A stretch of 64,000 bases of DNA, from NCBI GenBank assembly GCA_027625915.1, contig JANTQA010000008.1, forward strand, positions 1,423,001 through 1,487,000, written 5' to 3'. This document shows, in pieces, positions 23,301-35,050 of this stretch (the stretch's first letter is position 1; every line of letters starts with the position of its first letter). The notes beneath the pieces were generated by a model that saw only the letters and a program-made list of their open reading frames with translations, ran no database searches and was not told where the DNA came from. The position numbers and the translations under genes were made by a program. Origin of the DNA: Anaeramoeba flamelloides. Lineage: Eukaryota > Metamonada > Anaeramoebidae.

Positions 23301-24193
23301 ACTGAAGGAAAGGTGTTGTATGTGATTCTTCAAACTGTTTTAACGATGCCAAAATTTTTGGAATTTATTGTTTTACTGTTAAGGGTTAAATGAAAGAATT
23401 ATTTTATCTTGTAATGAGAGAATTTTAAAGTGATTAAATTTTTGGCTTCCAATTCGTTACTAAATTCGTGAGTAAATTTGAGACTTCCTTCGTGACTAAA
23501 TTCGTGACTAAATTATGTAACTTCAAATTCAAAAAGCGTCGAGAATAGAAACAGTCATTAGAAATATTTGGAACTTAATTTATGTTTTCAAAAATTTTGG
23601 AATTTTGTTATGTATATTTTTTTTAATTGGATATTTTCAATTAACTAATAGAAACCCTGGCAAAAGAAAATATTATCTTTAATAAAAGCAAAAAAAAAAT
23701 ATCTACTCTTTTTAAGAAATAATATCTTCCAATAAACATTACAAACAAAAAAAAAAAAAAAAAAAAGGAAAAATAAAAAGAAAAACAAACCTGGTGGGCC
23801 AAATAATAAAATTCCTTTACATGCTTTAACAAGATTCCCCCTTTGAAATAGCCCAGGCCTTTTTAGTGGGAGAATCACAAGTTCGATTAAAGTGTTTTTC
23901 ACATATTCTAAAGCACCAACATCATCGAAATGAACACCAATTTTTTCTGGTGCAATTACTTCTGAAAGAAATTGCTTTTCATAATCGTTTTCAAGTTCCA
24001 GATTTTCAATTAATTGTGAGGTTTGATTTCTTCCCGATAGTTTAGAAAATAATTTTATTCCATATTCAAGATCAGATGTATTGATTATTTCACGATTATC
24101 GTTTTCTTGTGAATTTATATCAAATTGAATTATTTGTCTTTCATTTTCATTTTCATTATTTTTATTTTCAATTTCGATTTCGATTTCATCATC

Positions 24194-24226
<33 letters not shown>

Positions 24227-27200
24227 TAAATTATGTATTTTTTTTTTTAATTTACGTCTTTGTTTATGTTTTAAATTTCCATTTTCATTATTCTTTTGAT
24301 CTCTCCCATCCTCATCTCCATCCTCGTCCTCATCTTCGTTGCTATTCAATTTATTTTGTTTTTCATTTTCATCATACAAATTTCTTTTTACCCTTTCATT
24401 TTTTTTCTTCATAAATTCCGGTAGAGTGGAATAAAACTGTTCATTTAAATCTTCGGTATTAATATTAAAATCAATATTATTATTATCAATTATGTTTTCA
24501 TTTGTTTCTGTAATATCTATAAATTTTAATTTTCCTTCTTTTCCAATTTCTTTGGACCATTTATTTAATACACTAAAGCCTATAATTGATTCCATTTCTT
24601 CTTCGTTATATTTGTGTTCGGAAAGTAATCTTTTTTCAATTTCAATATTAGATTCTTGGAAATCATATTTATCTAAAACTCGTTCAAGTAATATTTTATT
24701 TTGATTTGCTCTGATTCGCAAATTGTCACCTTCAATACAGTCCTTCCATTTGATAATATTTTCCGGTTTATTATTTGGTTGTAAGAATATTTTATTTGGT
24801 AATTGCTCTAATAAAAACCGAAAAGTCGTTCTCATTTCCGAATTTTTTTTAATTATTTTGGAAAATTTTAGAGGTGTTTTAGATATTGTTGGATTTTTTT
24901 TACTCAAAATATTTTTCTTATTATTATCTTTAATAATTTTGTTTTTATTATTTGAATTTTTTCTTATATTATTAGTGTTTTCTTTTGTTAGGTGAGTTTT
25001 GTTTATTGTATTTTTTTCTTGATCATTCACGGTATTATTTTGATTAATTTTTTTTTCATTATTATTTTTACCTTTGTTGTTATTATTAATTAAAAAAGGA
25101 ATATTGAGACCCCTAAAATCATTTTGATTTTTATTATCTACCTTATTTGAATCCGTATTATTATTCAAATCGTCGTTCATAGCTGTGATGTTGGTTGTAT
25201 TATTGTTGTTAATGGTAATGTTGTCGTCTTTATTGTCGCCAAACATGTTGTTTTTGTTATTATCATCATTGTTTGTTTTGTCCTTGCTTTTCAAATTGGT
25301 ATTGTTAATTTTATTATTGATATCAATGTTTGGATTTTTTTTAGATTTTGAATCCGCCAAAGGTTGCTTTGGTTTGTGTTCCATTTTAGAATCCCTTAAA
25401 CCGGTCATTTGATTTGAATTTTCAAAATCTCTAGTTGCACTTAATTTTAAAAAATTATTATTTGAAACAAATCCAATTACCAAGATTAATTGATCATTTG
25501 TTATCGAATTAATTTGATTTTGAAATATTTGTTTAGCTTCATTGGATCTAACAAACCATTTATCAATTTCTTTTAAGCAGAGTACTAGTGGTTTAAATTC
25601 TTTTTCTTTTTCCTTTAATTTTTTAATTTCATTTTCAAGTTTTTTTTTATTTCCATCTTTGTCTTCATTTTCTTTTTCCTTTTCCTTTTCGTTTTTGTTT
25701 TCGTTTTTGTTTTCGTTTTTATTTTCTTTTTCGTTTTCTTTTTCATTTTCATTTTCATTTTCTTTTTCTTTTTCTTTTTCTTTTTCATTTTCTTTTTTTT
25801 TTTCTTTTTCGTTTTCTTTTTCATTTTCGTTTTCATTTTCATTCTTGTTTTTGCTTTCCAATTCCATTTTTCCTTCTTTTTCTTGTTCTAATTTTAAATT
25901 TTTTAATTTTTTTTTAATTTCTTTTTCTTTTGCTTGTCTTTTTTTTATAAAGGACATAATAGTTCGCATTGCCAAAGCAGGAAGATCAATTAAATCATCA
26001 TCAAGAACACTTACTTCTTCCTTATTAACAAAATAACCTGATTTTATATTATTTCCTAAGCATATTCCTCCTAAATTGCTTCCACCTGGAAAACCCTTTT
26101 GAAATTGTACACCAATGTAAGGTGATTTTAAATTATTGTCAAAAGTTACTACAACAACACCTCTGTCGCCGGGAGAAGGGCCGGTAATTGCCGTATCTCC
26201 ACCCAAGTTATTTATATAATTACGAGATCCAATATATTTCACAATGTCACCAACTTTAAACATTATCGGTAAATTTGGAATTCTTTCTATAATGCCCTCA
26301 TTTCCTTTTTTCTTTGTAAAAACTCCAAAATCTTCTTCACCAACAGTTAAATTTTGCGAATTAAATGAATTTGCTATTGCAACTCCTAATCTTTGTTGAA
26401 GAATTTGAGATCCTTTTCAAATTTAATTTTTTTTTATTAGATTAAATGAATAAATTATATTATTTTTAGTGAATCTTGAATTCTATTTTTTTTTTTTTAA
26501 TATTTTTTTATCTATAAAAAAAAATCTGAAGCAAAAAATAAAAAATAAAATTATATTATTGTTCTTCAAAAAAGGTAATCAATTCAAATCAATTATTAAT
26601 CAAAAAAAAAAAAAAAACTTTTTTCGCAATTGAAAAAGCAAAATAAATTTCTATCTCATTAAAATAATAATAATAGTAGTAACAAATATTAAATTTAAAA
26701 AATTCCATTAATTCTCTAATAATTTGAAAAGGTTAATTTAGTTTCAGAAAATGAAAAAAAAATTTTTTTTACTACAACGATATGTCATTTTAGACAATTG
26801 ACGCCTATTTTTTTTTAGTAAATTATTTTTCAGAATTTAGCTTCAAATTGAAAATTCAATTAATTTATCAAGAGTTAGAACCTTATTGTGTATGGTTAGA
26901 AGTTTGAAATTTCTGATCCTGAAAAATTGGTTTTTTTGTGATTTTACTTATTAAAAAATTACTAAAATTTTATCGAAAAGCATAAAACCCTATTTTATAA
27001 TTTTAAAAAAAATTGAGAAACTTTTTAATATTTTGAAATATCAGACTGTATTTTAAATTGGAATATTTTTTTAAATCTAATGACCTTTTAATGATTTTTG
27101 AAAATAACTAACAACAAATAAATTTAATTTTTTCAAAAGTGCAATGTGTTTTTTATTGCAAATTTTGTCTGAAGTACAATTAGCTACACTTTTTTCAATA

Positions 27201-30200
27201 TTTTCTTTATTTAGAGTTTTAGAAACAAATTTTCAGAAATGAATTAAAGAGTCTTTATCAAAATTTTGGTTTTTTGCTTTCTTTATCTTATAAATTTTGG
27301 TTATAAAAATTTCAATTTAAGGGTATAATATTAAATTTCAAATTTGGTCAAATTGTTTTTTTTCATATTTTTGAATAGTTTGTTGATTATTTTCATAGGT
27401 ATGAAAGTTTTTAATAGTTTTTAATGATTGTGAGATGAAAAATCAAAAAGATTATTATCCGATTAGTAATAAACAATTCCTTAAACTTTCAACAATCCAA
27501 ATTTGTTGAATACATCAATATTAAAAAATTTTAAAAATTTGTTCAAAATCCCAATTTTACCCATCAAAGTTAAGTGGTGGATTTTTTAACTCTTAAAACA
27601 AGTGGCACAAGTCTAATTCGTCTCTTAATTATTTGTTTTTTCTAAATCCTAGCCAAAATTCCCTAAGATGTCATCCAAACCACCTAAACCTTTCCTAACA
27701 AACCTTAACCTACCCGAAAAAATGGTTTTTAAATACCTACTGTCAATATATTTCAATTGAATTGAACCCTTTTGAAAAAATTGAGAATTTGATCAATTTT
27801 GAAATTTGACCAAATTTGAAAAGTAATAATTTTCCCCAATTTAATTTTCAAGAATTAATGTTTTTCCAAAAACTCGAAAAATGTTTGTATGTTTGAATAA
27901 ATGACTCTTTGATCTGAAATTCAAAGAGGTGTTGTTTAAATAATTGCATAAAAAGCGTTTAATTCTAGATTTTTGATGAAATTATTATTTTTGATTCAAC
28001 TTTACCTTTTTTCATGATCCAAAAAATTAAGCAACAAACTGAAAAAAAAAAAATTATGAAAGGAAAACAAACCAAACTGAAAAAGAGAAACAAAAATTGG
28101 AAATCTTATAAATCAAAATTAAGCACGATAATATTGTTAATTATACATCCAATATGGGATTTGTTGATAGAATGGGCTCAGGTGTAAATCTTTAGCGTTT
28201 TTATTTATTTATTTTGAAGAGAGGAAATTAACTCCCTCTTTTAACCATTCAGTTTTTTTTTAATTTTTGTTTTGATTAGAAAATCAATAGATTTTTGAAA
28301 AACAAGAATTAAAAAAAAACATCGGTTAGCTTTTCCAGAATTTAAAAGAATTGAGTAAAATCTTTTATTTTTCTCTATTCTTTTGAATTATGGAAGAGAA
28401 AGGCGCTCTACAGTACTTGACGGCACTTGACGACTCGACTGTTTATTTATATTATTATTATATCTAATAATTTTTAAATATTCTTGACCTTTTCATCCAG
28501 AATTATTGATTATTAATTTTTTTCTAAAATCATTTAGATTTGCATTTAATAATTTTAAATTTTCTAGTTCTCAATTAATATCTTCTTCTTTTTTTGGAAA
28601 ATTTTAATTGGTCTGAAAGATGTTTAAATCCCAGAATTTCTAATTTTTTTTTGAGTTTGTAGCTTCTTTTATAAATTGATATTCTGGCTTGATCAAGTTT
28701 TTTTTAAGTTTTATAAATAATTCTTGGAGAGTGTGGGTTTATTTTTAAAAATTTTGTTACTTTTTTATTTATCCAAGCATCTATTGAGTAAAAATATTTT
28801 TGAGTAAAATTAATAATAACCAGTCCATATAATAATTGATTAATATATATTGATTTGAACATTTGTAATTTTTCCCAATTTTCGATATTTGTTTTGTTGT
28901 TTAAAAAAAAAATTTATTTTTTTAAAACTATCTTTTACTTTTTTTAGAAGTTTTTTTGTAAATGTTTTTCTTTTTCTAAGCCAAATGCCTAAATATTTAA
29001 TTTCTGATGTTTTTTTTTTTTGATTTTAGTGTTTTGTCAGTATTTGTATTCATCCTAAATCATTGAATAATTTTATCAATTATTATTAATTTTTTATCAA
29101 TTTCTGAAATCTGGACTTCCATTATCAAAATCAAATCATCTGCAAACATTTGAGCATGTTTTACTAGATGTTTAATTTTTTAAATTAAAAAATACCTGAT
29201 AAATCCAAACAAATGAAGGTGAGAATGGGTCTCATTGATAAACTCCTAATCCAACTTTTTTATAATAATTTTTTGTTGATATTTTAATTTTTTCCTTTTT
29301 AATATATTTATCAAGAGCATATTGTACCAAACATATAGCGGTCTAATTGTATCGAAACATTTATTGATATCAATTGTAACTACAAAAAAATTCTCTCTCT
29401 TTATAATCAATTTGAAATTTTTCAAATTCAAATAGTAAATTTAAAATAGTAATTCTTGTATCTATATTTTTGTTTGAAACCAAATTGAGAATCTGATACT
29501 AAGTTCCAAGAGCCTTCGGTTCCTTTATATATCAATTTAATCGTAGTTTTCTTTGATCTTGGAAATTTATCAAAAGATTTCAACAAATTTTTAATAATGG
29601 GATCAATCAAAGAAAAACCCCTACCAAAAGATACTATTGTAAAAAATTTGTTGTTGTGTTCAAAACTTCATTTTATATTTAATAATTGGCTTTTTCTTTT
29701 ATTAATTGATCTTACTTGTCATTTTCATATTTCTGCGATTTCTCTTAATGTGTTCTTAATGTTTACAACATAAAAGACAGTTTCACTTTTTTTTTTGGCA
29801 ATTGTTATCATCAGTTTTTGAGAAGAAACCCAAAAAATTTTAAATATTAATTTCAGAAAAGAAAAAGTGTTTTTAAAAAAAGTCAATCCAACAAAATTTG
29901 ATTAAATACAATTTCAATAAATATTTTTCACTCTTCTTTATTGAAAATCTTATCAATTGGGAAGAACTAATTGAAAAAAAGAAGAAGAAGAAGAAAGTAA
30001 AAGAGAAATTATTCAAGATAAAACCAAACCTGAAGGACCAAGAAAAAGAACTTTGCTTTGTTGGTTGGGAAATTGTATTTCTTTTTTCATCAAAGTGCTT
30101 ATTAAATTTAGTGTAGCTGTATTACGAATTTGCTCAAGTAATGAAAAATCTAAAGGGTATTGGAAATTCCATAAGGTTTCTTGTGTGCCTTGTTGTTTTT

Positions 30201-30747
30201 CAGTGACTTGTTTAAAGTGTGCCTTTTCAAGCAAGGTATTCAATTTTTTTGAGATTTTTCTTTTTGTTTCAAAAATGGCCTGATCGATTTCTTTGAATTT
30301 TTCTGTGCTTTTTGTTATCTTTTCTTCATTTGACGAGTTGTGTTGCTGTGCGAATTTGGCTGTTAAAAACAAAAAGCGGTAATTTTTTTCTCTTGTGCGA
30401 ATGGTGATTGAATCCCCATCCTTTAAAGCGATCTTGTGTCCTCTACGGATTAGCTTTTCGTTCAAAAAGACTTCTCCGTTTTGGCCATGCACTTCAAGAA
30501 ACATTTTGAGTTGATCGTTCCTATTTGTCAGCCTCAGCAAAACTGTTGAGATTTTACTTGAATTCTTTTCTAAGACAAATTGGCAATTAGGCGACGATCC
30601 AATCGAAAACTTTTCTCCGATTACATTAATAAAGGTGTTTATTTCGGTAAGTGGGAAAAGGAATCCCCAATGGAAATTTTCTTGAATTACCGGTTGTTGG
30701 TAACTAAATGGTTGGTTAAGAAGCTTTCCAAATGAAAAATTATTCAT
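20345..30747 (-). CDS. FHA-domain double-AAA ATPase (plant FHA/AAA-like family)
   Basis: Three exons: 30747-30030, 26412-23791 and 21465-20345 (4,461 nt, 1,486 aa). Residues ~40-115 form an FHA-like fold (FSIGSSPNCQF; DGDSITI) without the canonical GR arginine. Then comes a degenerate P-loop KVLFLGPSGS (~231-241), an SH3-like FKVGDIVKYIG block (~291), and long K/E-, N- and D-rich inserts. The catalytic AAA domain follows: FDDVGALEYVKN, GILLFGPPGTGKT (TGKT 1115-1118), pore loop KWFGEGEKY, Walker B IIFIDEVDS (D1170, E1171), and arginine fingers in LRRLPRR. A second K/E insert sits in the lid, and the C-terminus is WNQRYGEG...YLSYFH. Domain order and the motifs LCLKEIDKWFV and LPNKIFL match the Arabidopsis FHA/AAA proteins (At1g64110/At4g02480 type) related to Msp1/spastin-group ATPases. 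Client and location are unknown. Both introns split the last Gly of a P-loop. Intron 1 carries a LINE and intron 2 a family A element. Confidence 0.9.
22848..23376. mobile_element. Family A inverted-repeat element, copy 3 (AAA intron 2)
   Basis: Starts AAACTCCATTCCAAAAATTT then GGGCATC, directly after a (TA)n run at about 22821-22841. It ends GCCAAAATTTTTGGAATTTA. The interior is collinear with the other four copies and has no ORF. Confidence 0.65.
23452..23516. repeat. Short tandem repeat, ~12 bp unit
   Basis: Variants of TTCGTGACTAAA repeat about five times: TTCGTTACTAAA, TTCGTGAGTAAA, TTCGTGACTAAA twice and one degenerate. It lies inside AAA intron 2. Confidence 0.5.
28326..28400. repeat. 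Palindromic hairpin family, copy at LINE 3' end
   Basis: Arm one is TAGCTTTTCCAGAATTTAAA then AGAATTGAGTAAAATC. Arm two is TTTTTCTCTATTCTTTTGAA then TTATGGAAGAG. It sits between the LINE 3' region and the rest of AAA intron 1, followed by GCGCTCTACAGTACTTGACG and GCACTTGACGACTCG. Confidence 0.6.
28400..29640 (-). mobile_element. LINE-type non-LTR retrotransposon remnant with RT motifs
   Basis: On the minus strand, in collinear order: GRGFSLIDPIIKNLLK (29640-29590), SQFGFKQKYR (~29470), the RT motif VTIDINKCFDTI (~29370-29335), GVYQ-stop-DPFSPSF (~29255-29220, where a TGA replaces the usual Gly of GxxQGDPLSP), and the catalytic MFADDLILI (~29155-29130). A long 3' untranslated part follows. 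Stops and shifts make it dead, and endonuclease and upstream RT parts are absent (5' truncation). It lies in intron 1 of the AAA gene in the same orientation. Partial copies are at 5512, 10690 and 17075. Confidence 0.75.
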
Positions 30748-32921
30748 AAAATAAAAAATAATTAATCAAAAACTTCAAAAAAATGATTTCCAGAACTGTT
30801 ATTTTTTTTATTTGTTAAGGTGCGCTTATTTTTATTGTTTGGCAGGTTATTTTTTTTGGGCGTTGGGTGATTTATTTTTTATTCTTGGTTATGTTCAGAA
30901 ATATTTTGGAAAGGTTTTATTTTAATATCTTATCAGGATTTATTTATTTTATGATCCAATCGGTTAACATAAAGTTTTTTTTTTAAAACCGTTCAAATTA
31001 TATAGGAAAATGTTGAGGAATTTTTGCTTATTTTAAATGTTTCTTTGCTAATAACTTTGTTTTAAAACATTTCTTTCAATCAACTGGGGGGCCACAACAA
31101 TATGTGGTTATCGAAGGTTTATTTATGTTTTCTTCTACTAAACAAAGGGTCAAATCAGTTTGAAAAGATGAGAATTTTTAATTTCAATTGGATACTATTT
31201 AACAGTAAAGGGTGTGTAAATCGTTCAAAAAATGAATCCAATAATGTATGTTCAATCACTGGTGTTTTTGGGTCTCATTTTTTTTTGAAAAAAATTAACA
31301 TTTTGGTTTTTAATAAAAATTGTCGTTTTTCAGATATTTATTTGTGAAAGTTTGAAATAAATGTAGTTTTTTATTTGGATTTTGAAATCCTTCATCTGTT
31401 TAGTATGTAAGGGCAGTGTTTTACATTTAAATGGTACTTTTTTTCGGATTGAGAGTAAAAAAATTTATAACCTTAATTCTTTTTTTTTTTTTTTTTTTAC
31501 TGCATAAGATTCAGAAATTACAATTTTTTAATTTTATCAAGTCTATAGTTGTTTAATGACTTTATGATAAGCTGTCACAGATATATTATTTTTTTTTATT
31601 AGTTAATTAATCCAGAGGGTTTTGTGTACAGTATTACGTAAGAATAAAAAAAAATAATCAAGTGAAAATTTTTTACCCTACAATCTCAAAAAATATTTAG
31701 GAAATATACTTAGCTAAATTAAGAATTGATGAGAAAACTTAAATAAAGTGGTTTATTGTATAAAATGATTTATTTGATAATATCTGTAAAATACCTTATA
31801 CTTGATGTAAATAAGATTCAAGTATAAATTGGTGATGATTTTCTTGCTATGATACAGTTATTGTTTTTGTTTTTTTTTTTTTTATCCCTCGCATTTCTTT
31901 TTTGACTTGGTTTAGTTTATTGTTTATGGGTACGCCGATGATATCTGAGAAGTCTATAATTAAATTTTTTTTCTAATATAATATTAAAATTATTAGTGTT
32001 TAATTCTTCAAATGTCTGGAAAATTTTGGTTAATCAAAAAGTTCAAAAAGTTGATCTTAGTAATTAAAAAAGATTCTATATAAGGGGAAAAACCACAAAT
32101 AATTTTTAAAAAATCTGTCCCTTGTCCCCAAATTAAATGTATAATTAACAATATTCCAACTTAAAAGTTGAAAAATGTTATTCTGATTTTTTTTCTTGAT
32201 ATTTAGATTAATTACAAAAAAAAATAATTTTAATTTATCAAAAGGTGAATAATTAATAAATAGATTATGTTCAAAAGTATTTTAATTTTTTTTTTTTTTT
32301 GAGAAAGGGGTTGGAAATAGAACAATTTTGATAGAAAGTGTAATCAGAGTGTCAATATTTCTGTTTCTATTCTCTATTGGTTAAGGGCTAAATCTTGAAA
32401 TTAAAAAAAATAATAAATAGTATCTTTTAGCTGTTCTGAATCTTTATTTTTAGATAATTTAATAATATTATTTTAGTTTTATAGATGTAAAAAAATAAAT
32501 TTAAAAGAAATAAAATTGATTTTTTTTAAATATTTATTCCTTGGAATACAATTATTACTTTATTGTTCAATAATATCTCAAATAATTTTTTAGTGTGTTT
32601 TAAAATAGATTAAGTTGCTAGTTTGAAGGTTAAAACTGAAAATAAATCCAAGATACCAAACAATCCCAATAAAAGTACGTTATTTGGAATTGTTTGTTAA
32701 ACAATTTTTTTTACTGGGATTTGAATAGGTACTTTTATTTAAGAATTTGTATTTGACTTAAATTCCGTTAAGGGTTTGTGTTTTAAAAGTGGGACTGACT
32801 GTAATAAAAAATTAAAAATAAAAAATACCTAAAGTGGTTAAATATATATATATATATATATATATAATCTGATCACAAGTTTCACACAATCTTAGAGATG
32901 GTACCTATGGTTTTTTGTTTT

Positions 32922-32956
<35 letters not shown>

Positions 32957-34133
32957 AACGAACTGAATAAAATCGTTCATTTTACTGCATTCTACCAATT
33001 AAAAAAAAAAAAAAAGAACAGTGAAATATCAATTATTTGCCACGGATTGTGTAATTTTATCTAACATTGAAACTCTTTTGATCCTGTTTTTACAAGTGTG
33101 TGAATTTCAGGGAATGGGTATGACATAGGTAGTTTTTTTTTTTTTTTTTTTTTTTTAAGGTTCTGAAAATTGTATTTTTATTTTTTATAGTAATATTTTA
33201 TTAATTTTTCTTCTTCTCTTTTTTATGATTGTGATGAATTTTCTTAAATTGTGCCTTTTTTTCCCTTAAAAATAAATAAAAAGATCAAAATATTTTAAAT
33301 TTTTTAATTTCGTGATTTACTCAATAATCATCAGCATAAAACCCCAAAGAATGATTAGTTCCTTATTTTAGATACTTTTTACAGGTTTTCTGTATTCTCG
33401 ATAAATTTCCTATATTTAAAAATAATTTTGTAAAAAAAATCATTTAATTCATTATTAAAATATTAAAAAAATTGATTTTTTTAGCAACTAATTTACATTT
33501 TGAGACAATTTTTAAGAAAGATATTTTGCAACTTTGGAGTCTCCATATTGATAATCCAACATTCAAATTTGTATTTAAAAGTAATTTTTTTCTAAATTGT
33601 TTGTGTTTTTTACTAATACAAGTATCATGTCAATCAAAGAGTTTTAACTTTTTAATACAACTTTACTCATTGAGATTTTTTAGAGAGACATTTCAACCTT
33701 GATCACTAATGTAATTTTCACAATAATTGGACACTTCCATTTTAGACTTCACCCAAGGTCCATGATAATCCCTTAACACAAAAGGAAAAGAATAAATAAA
33801 AAAAAAAGAGAAAAGTAGAATTATTCAAATGATTAAAAATCAGAAATTACAATAGTGTCAGAAAAAAAAAACGAAAAAATATAAAAAAATTTTAATAATA
33901 AAAATATTAGAGAGTGCGGTTATATTTATTTCTTAATTTTAATCCAAAAAAACAAAAAAAAAAGACAACATTTTTAGCTAGAATAAAAAAGAAAAAATTG
34001 TTTTTGAATTATTTAGCTTTTCTTCTGACCAAGTAAAGTTAACACCACACAAGAAAATTAAAAAATTTCGTTAAGCGAAATAGAAACAAAAGTTCTGTTT
34101 TTGTTCTTTTTTTAAAAAGTTCATTTATTGCTT
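30748..34133. other. Intergenic between two minus-strand genes
   Basis: Homopolymers (T-runs at ~31480-31499, 32920-32950 and 33130-33156) and a (TA)n run at about 32843-32866. A weak hairpin-family trace (GAACTGAATAAAATCGTTCA and on) lies at 32950-33000. The ORF-like stretches at 31102 and 33472 show no recognisable protein. The first ~150 bp before 30747 would hold the AAA promoter. No motif can be named. Confidence 0.35.
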
Positions 34134-34753
34134 TTACCAATTTCCTTGGTAATCAGCACCACCTACTTTTCTAACTTGTTTCATGATATCTTCATATTCG
34201 AATTCGCTTTCTTCAGTACCTTGCCATTCAATAGCAAATTGTTTGATGACTTTTTTGACATCTGCTTTGTGGACAGAGACACGTGCTCTTCTCATGACAC
34301 CACAGTTTTCTCCAACCCAAACAACAAAAACAAATTTTGGTCTCTTGGATTCTTCATCACCAGCGATGACACGGAGATATCCATAGATAACAAGAGTTGG
34401 ATCAAAAAGAGATTTCATTTCATCAATTCCACCAGATCCACTTCCGATCATTTCTAAGTCGTTGGTTTTTCCGACATATCCGCATGCCATCCTAATTTCG
34501 AAACAAATTACAATTTAGTTTAAAAATAAAAAAAAAAAAAATTAAAAAAAAAAGGGTAAGCAATCAATAAAAGTTTTCATAAGCAATCTCGTTATTAATA
34601 ATTTAAAAAAAAAATAAAAATAAAATTAAAAAAAAAGGGGAAAAAAAAATTAACAAAAAAAAAAAAAAAAAGAAATTACCAGTTGGTTTCGGTGTTGTCG
34701 TCTCTGACATCATTATAAGCTTCTTCAATTGCTGGGTCTTCTACGTTTGCCAT
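34134..34753 (-). CDS. Coactosin (ADF-H domain actin-binding protein)
   Basis: Two exons, 34753-34680 and 34491-34134, joined by a 188 bp A-rich intron, giving 143 aa, the usual coactosin length. Exon 1 supplies the start, ANVEDPAIEEAYNDVRDDN. A split Trp codon (TG|G) joins it to exon 2, MACGYVGKTNDLEMIGSGSG. The diagnostic blocks are SKRPKFVFVVWVGENC, then MRRARVSVHKADVKKVIKQF, the actin-binding helix of the ADF-H fold, and the end VRKVGGADYQGNW. Coactosins bind F-actin and oppose barbed-end capping in the cytoplasm. Starting at the ATG of exon 2 alone would lose the conserved N-terminus, so the upstream exon is preferred. Codons are less AT-biased than its neighbours, as expected for a well-expressed gene. 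Confidence 0.95.
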
Positions 34754-35016
34754 TTGATATTACTATTTTTTTTAAATATTTTTTTTTTTTTTTTGGAAGA
34801 AGAAAAAAAAAATTAGAAAAACTGAAAAGGAAAAAACAAGATCTTCAAAAAAAAGCAAAACTTTCTCTGTTTTTTTTAAAAAATTTGTTCAAAAGAAGAA
34901 GAAGAGGGAGAAAAAAAAAATTGAGAAGGGTAATGTTACAGTATACATTGGTAACAAAAAACAAAGACCCTTCAATAGAGTGCGATAAGAAAAAAGAAAA
35001 AAGAGAAGAAAGAAAG

Positions 35017-35050
<34 letters not shown>

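Noticed and set aside
25542-26036. 164-codon plus-strand frame rich in Phe/Ser
   Set aside because: It is the complement of the K/E-rich coding tract of the AAA gene on the minus strand. Repetitive F/S composition, no independent evidence.
26261-26263. ATG before MFKVGD as the start of a separate AAA protein
   Set aside because: The frame continues upstream to an acceptor at 26413, and the preceding residues (GSQILQQRLGVAIANS) join exactly to the GPSG end of the FHA exon.
34488-34490. ATG at exon 2 as the coactosin start
   Set aside because: It would drop the conserved N-terminal segment found in exon 1 with a correct GT-AG intron and split Trp codon.
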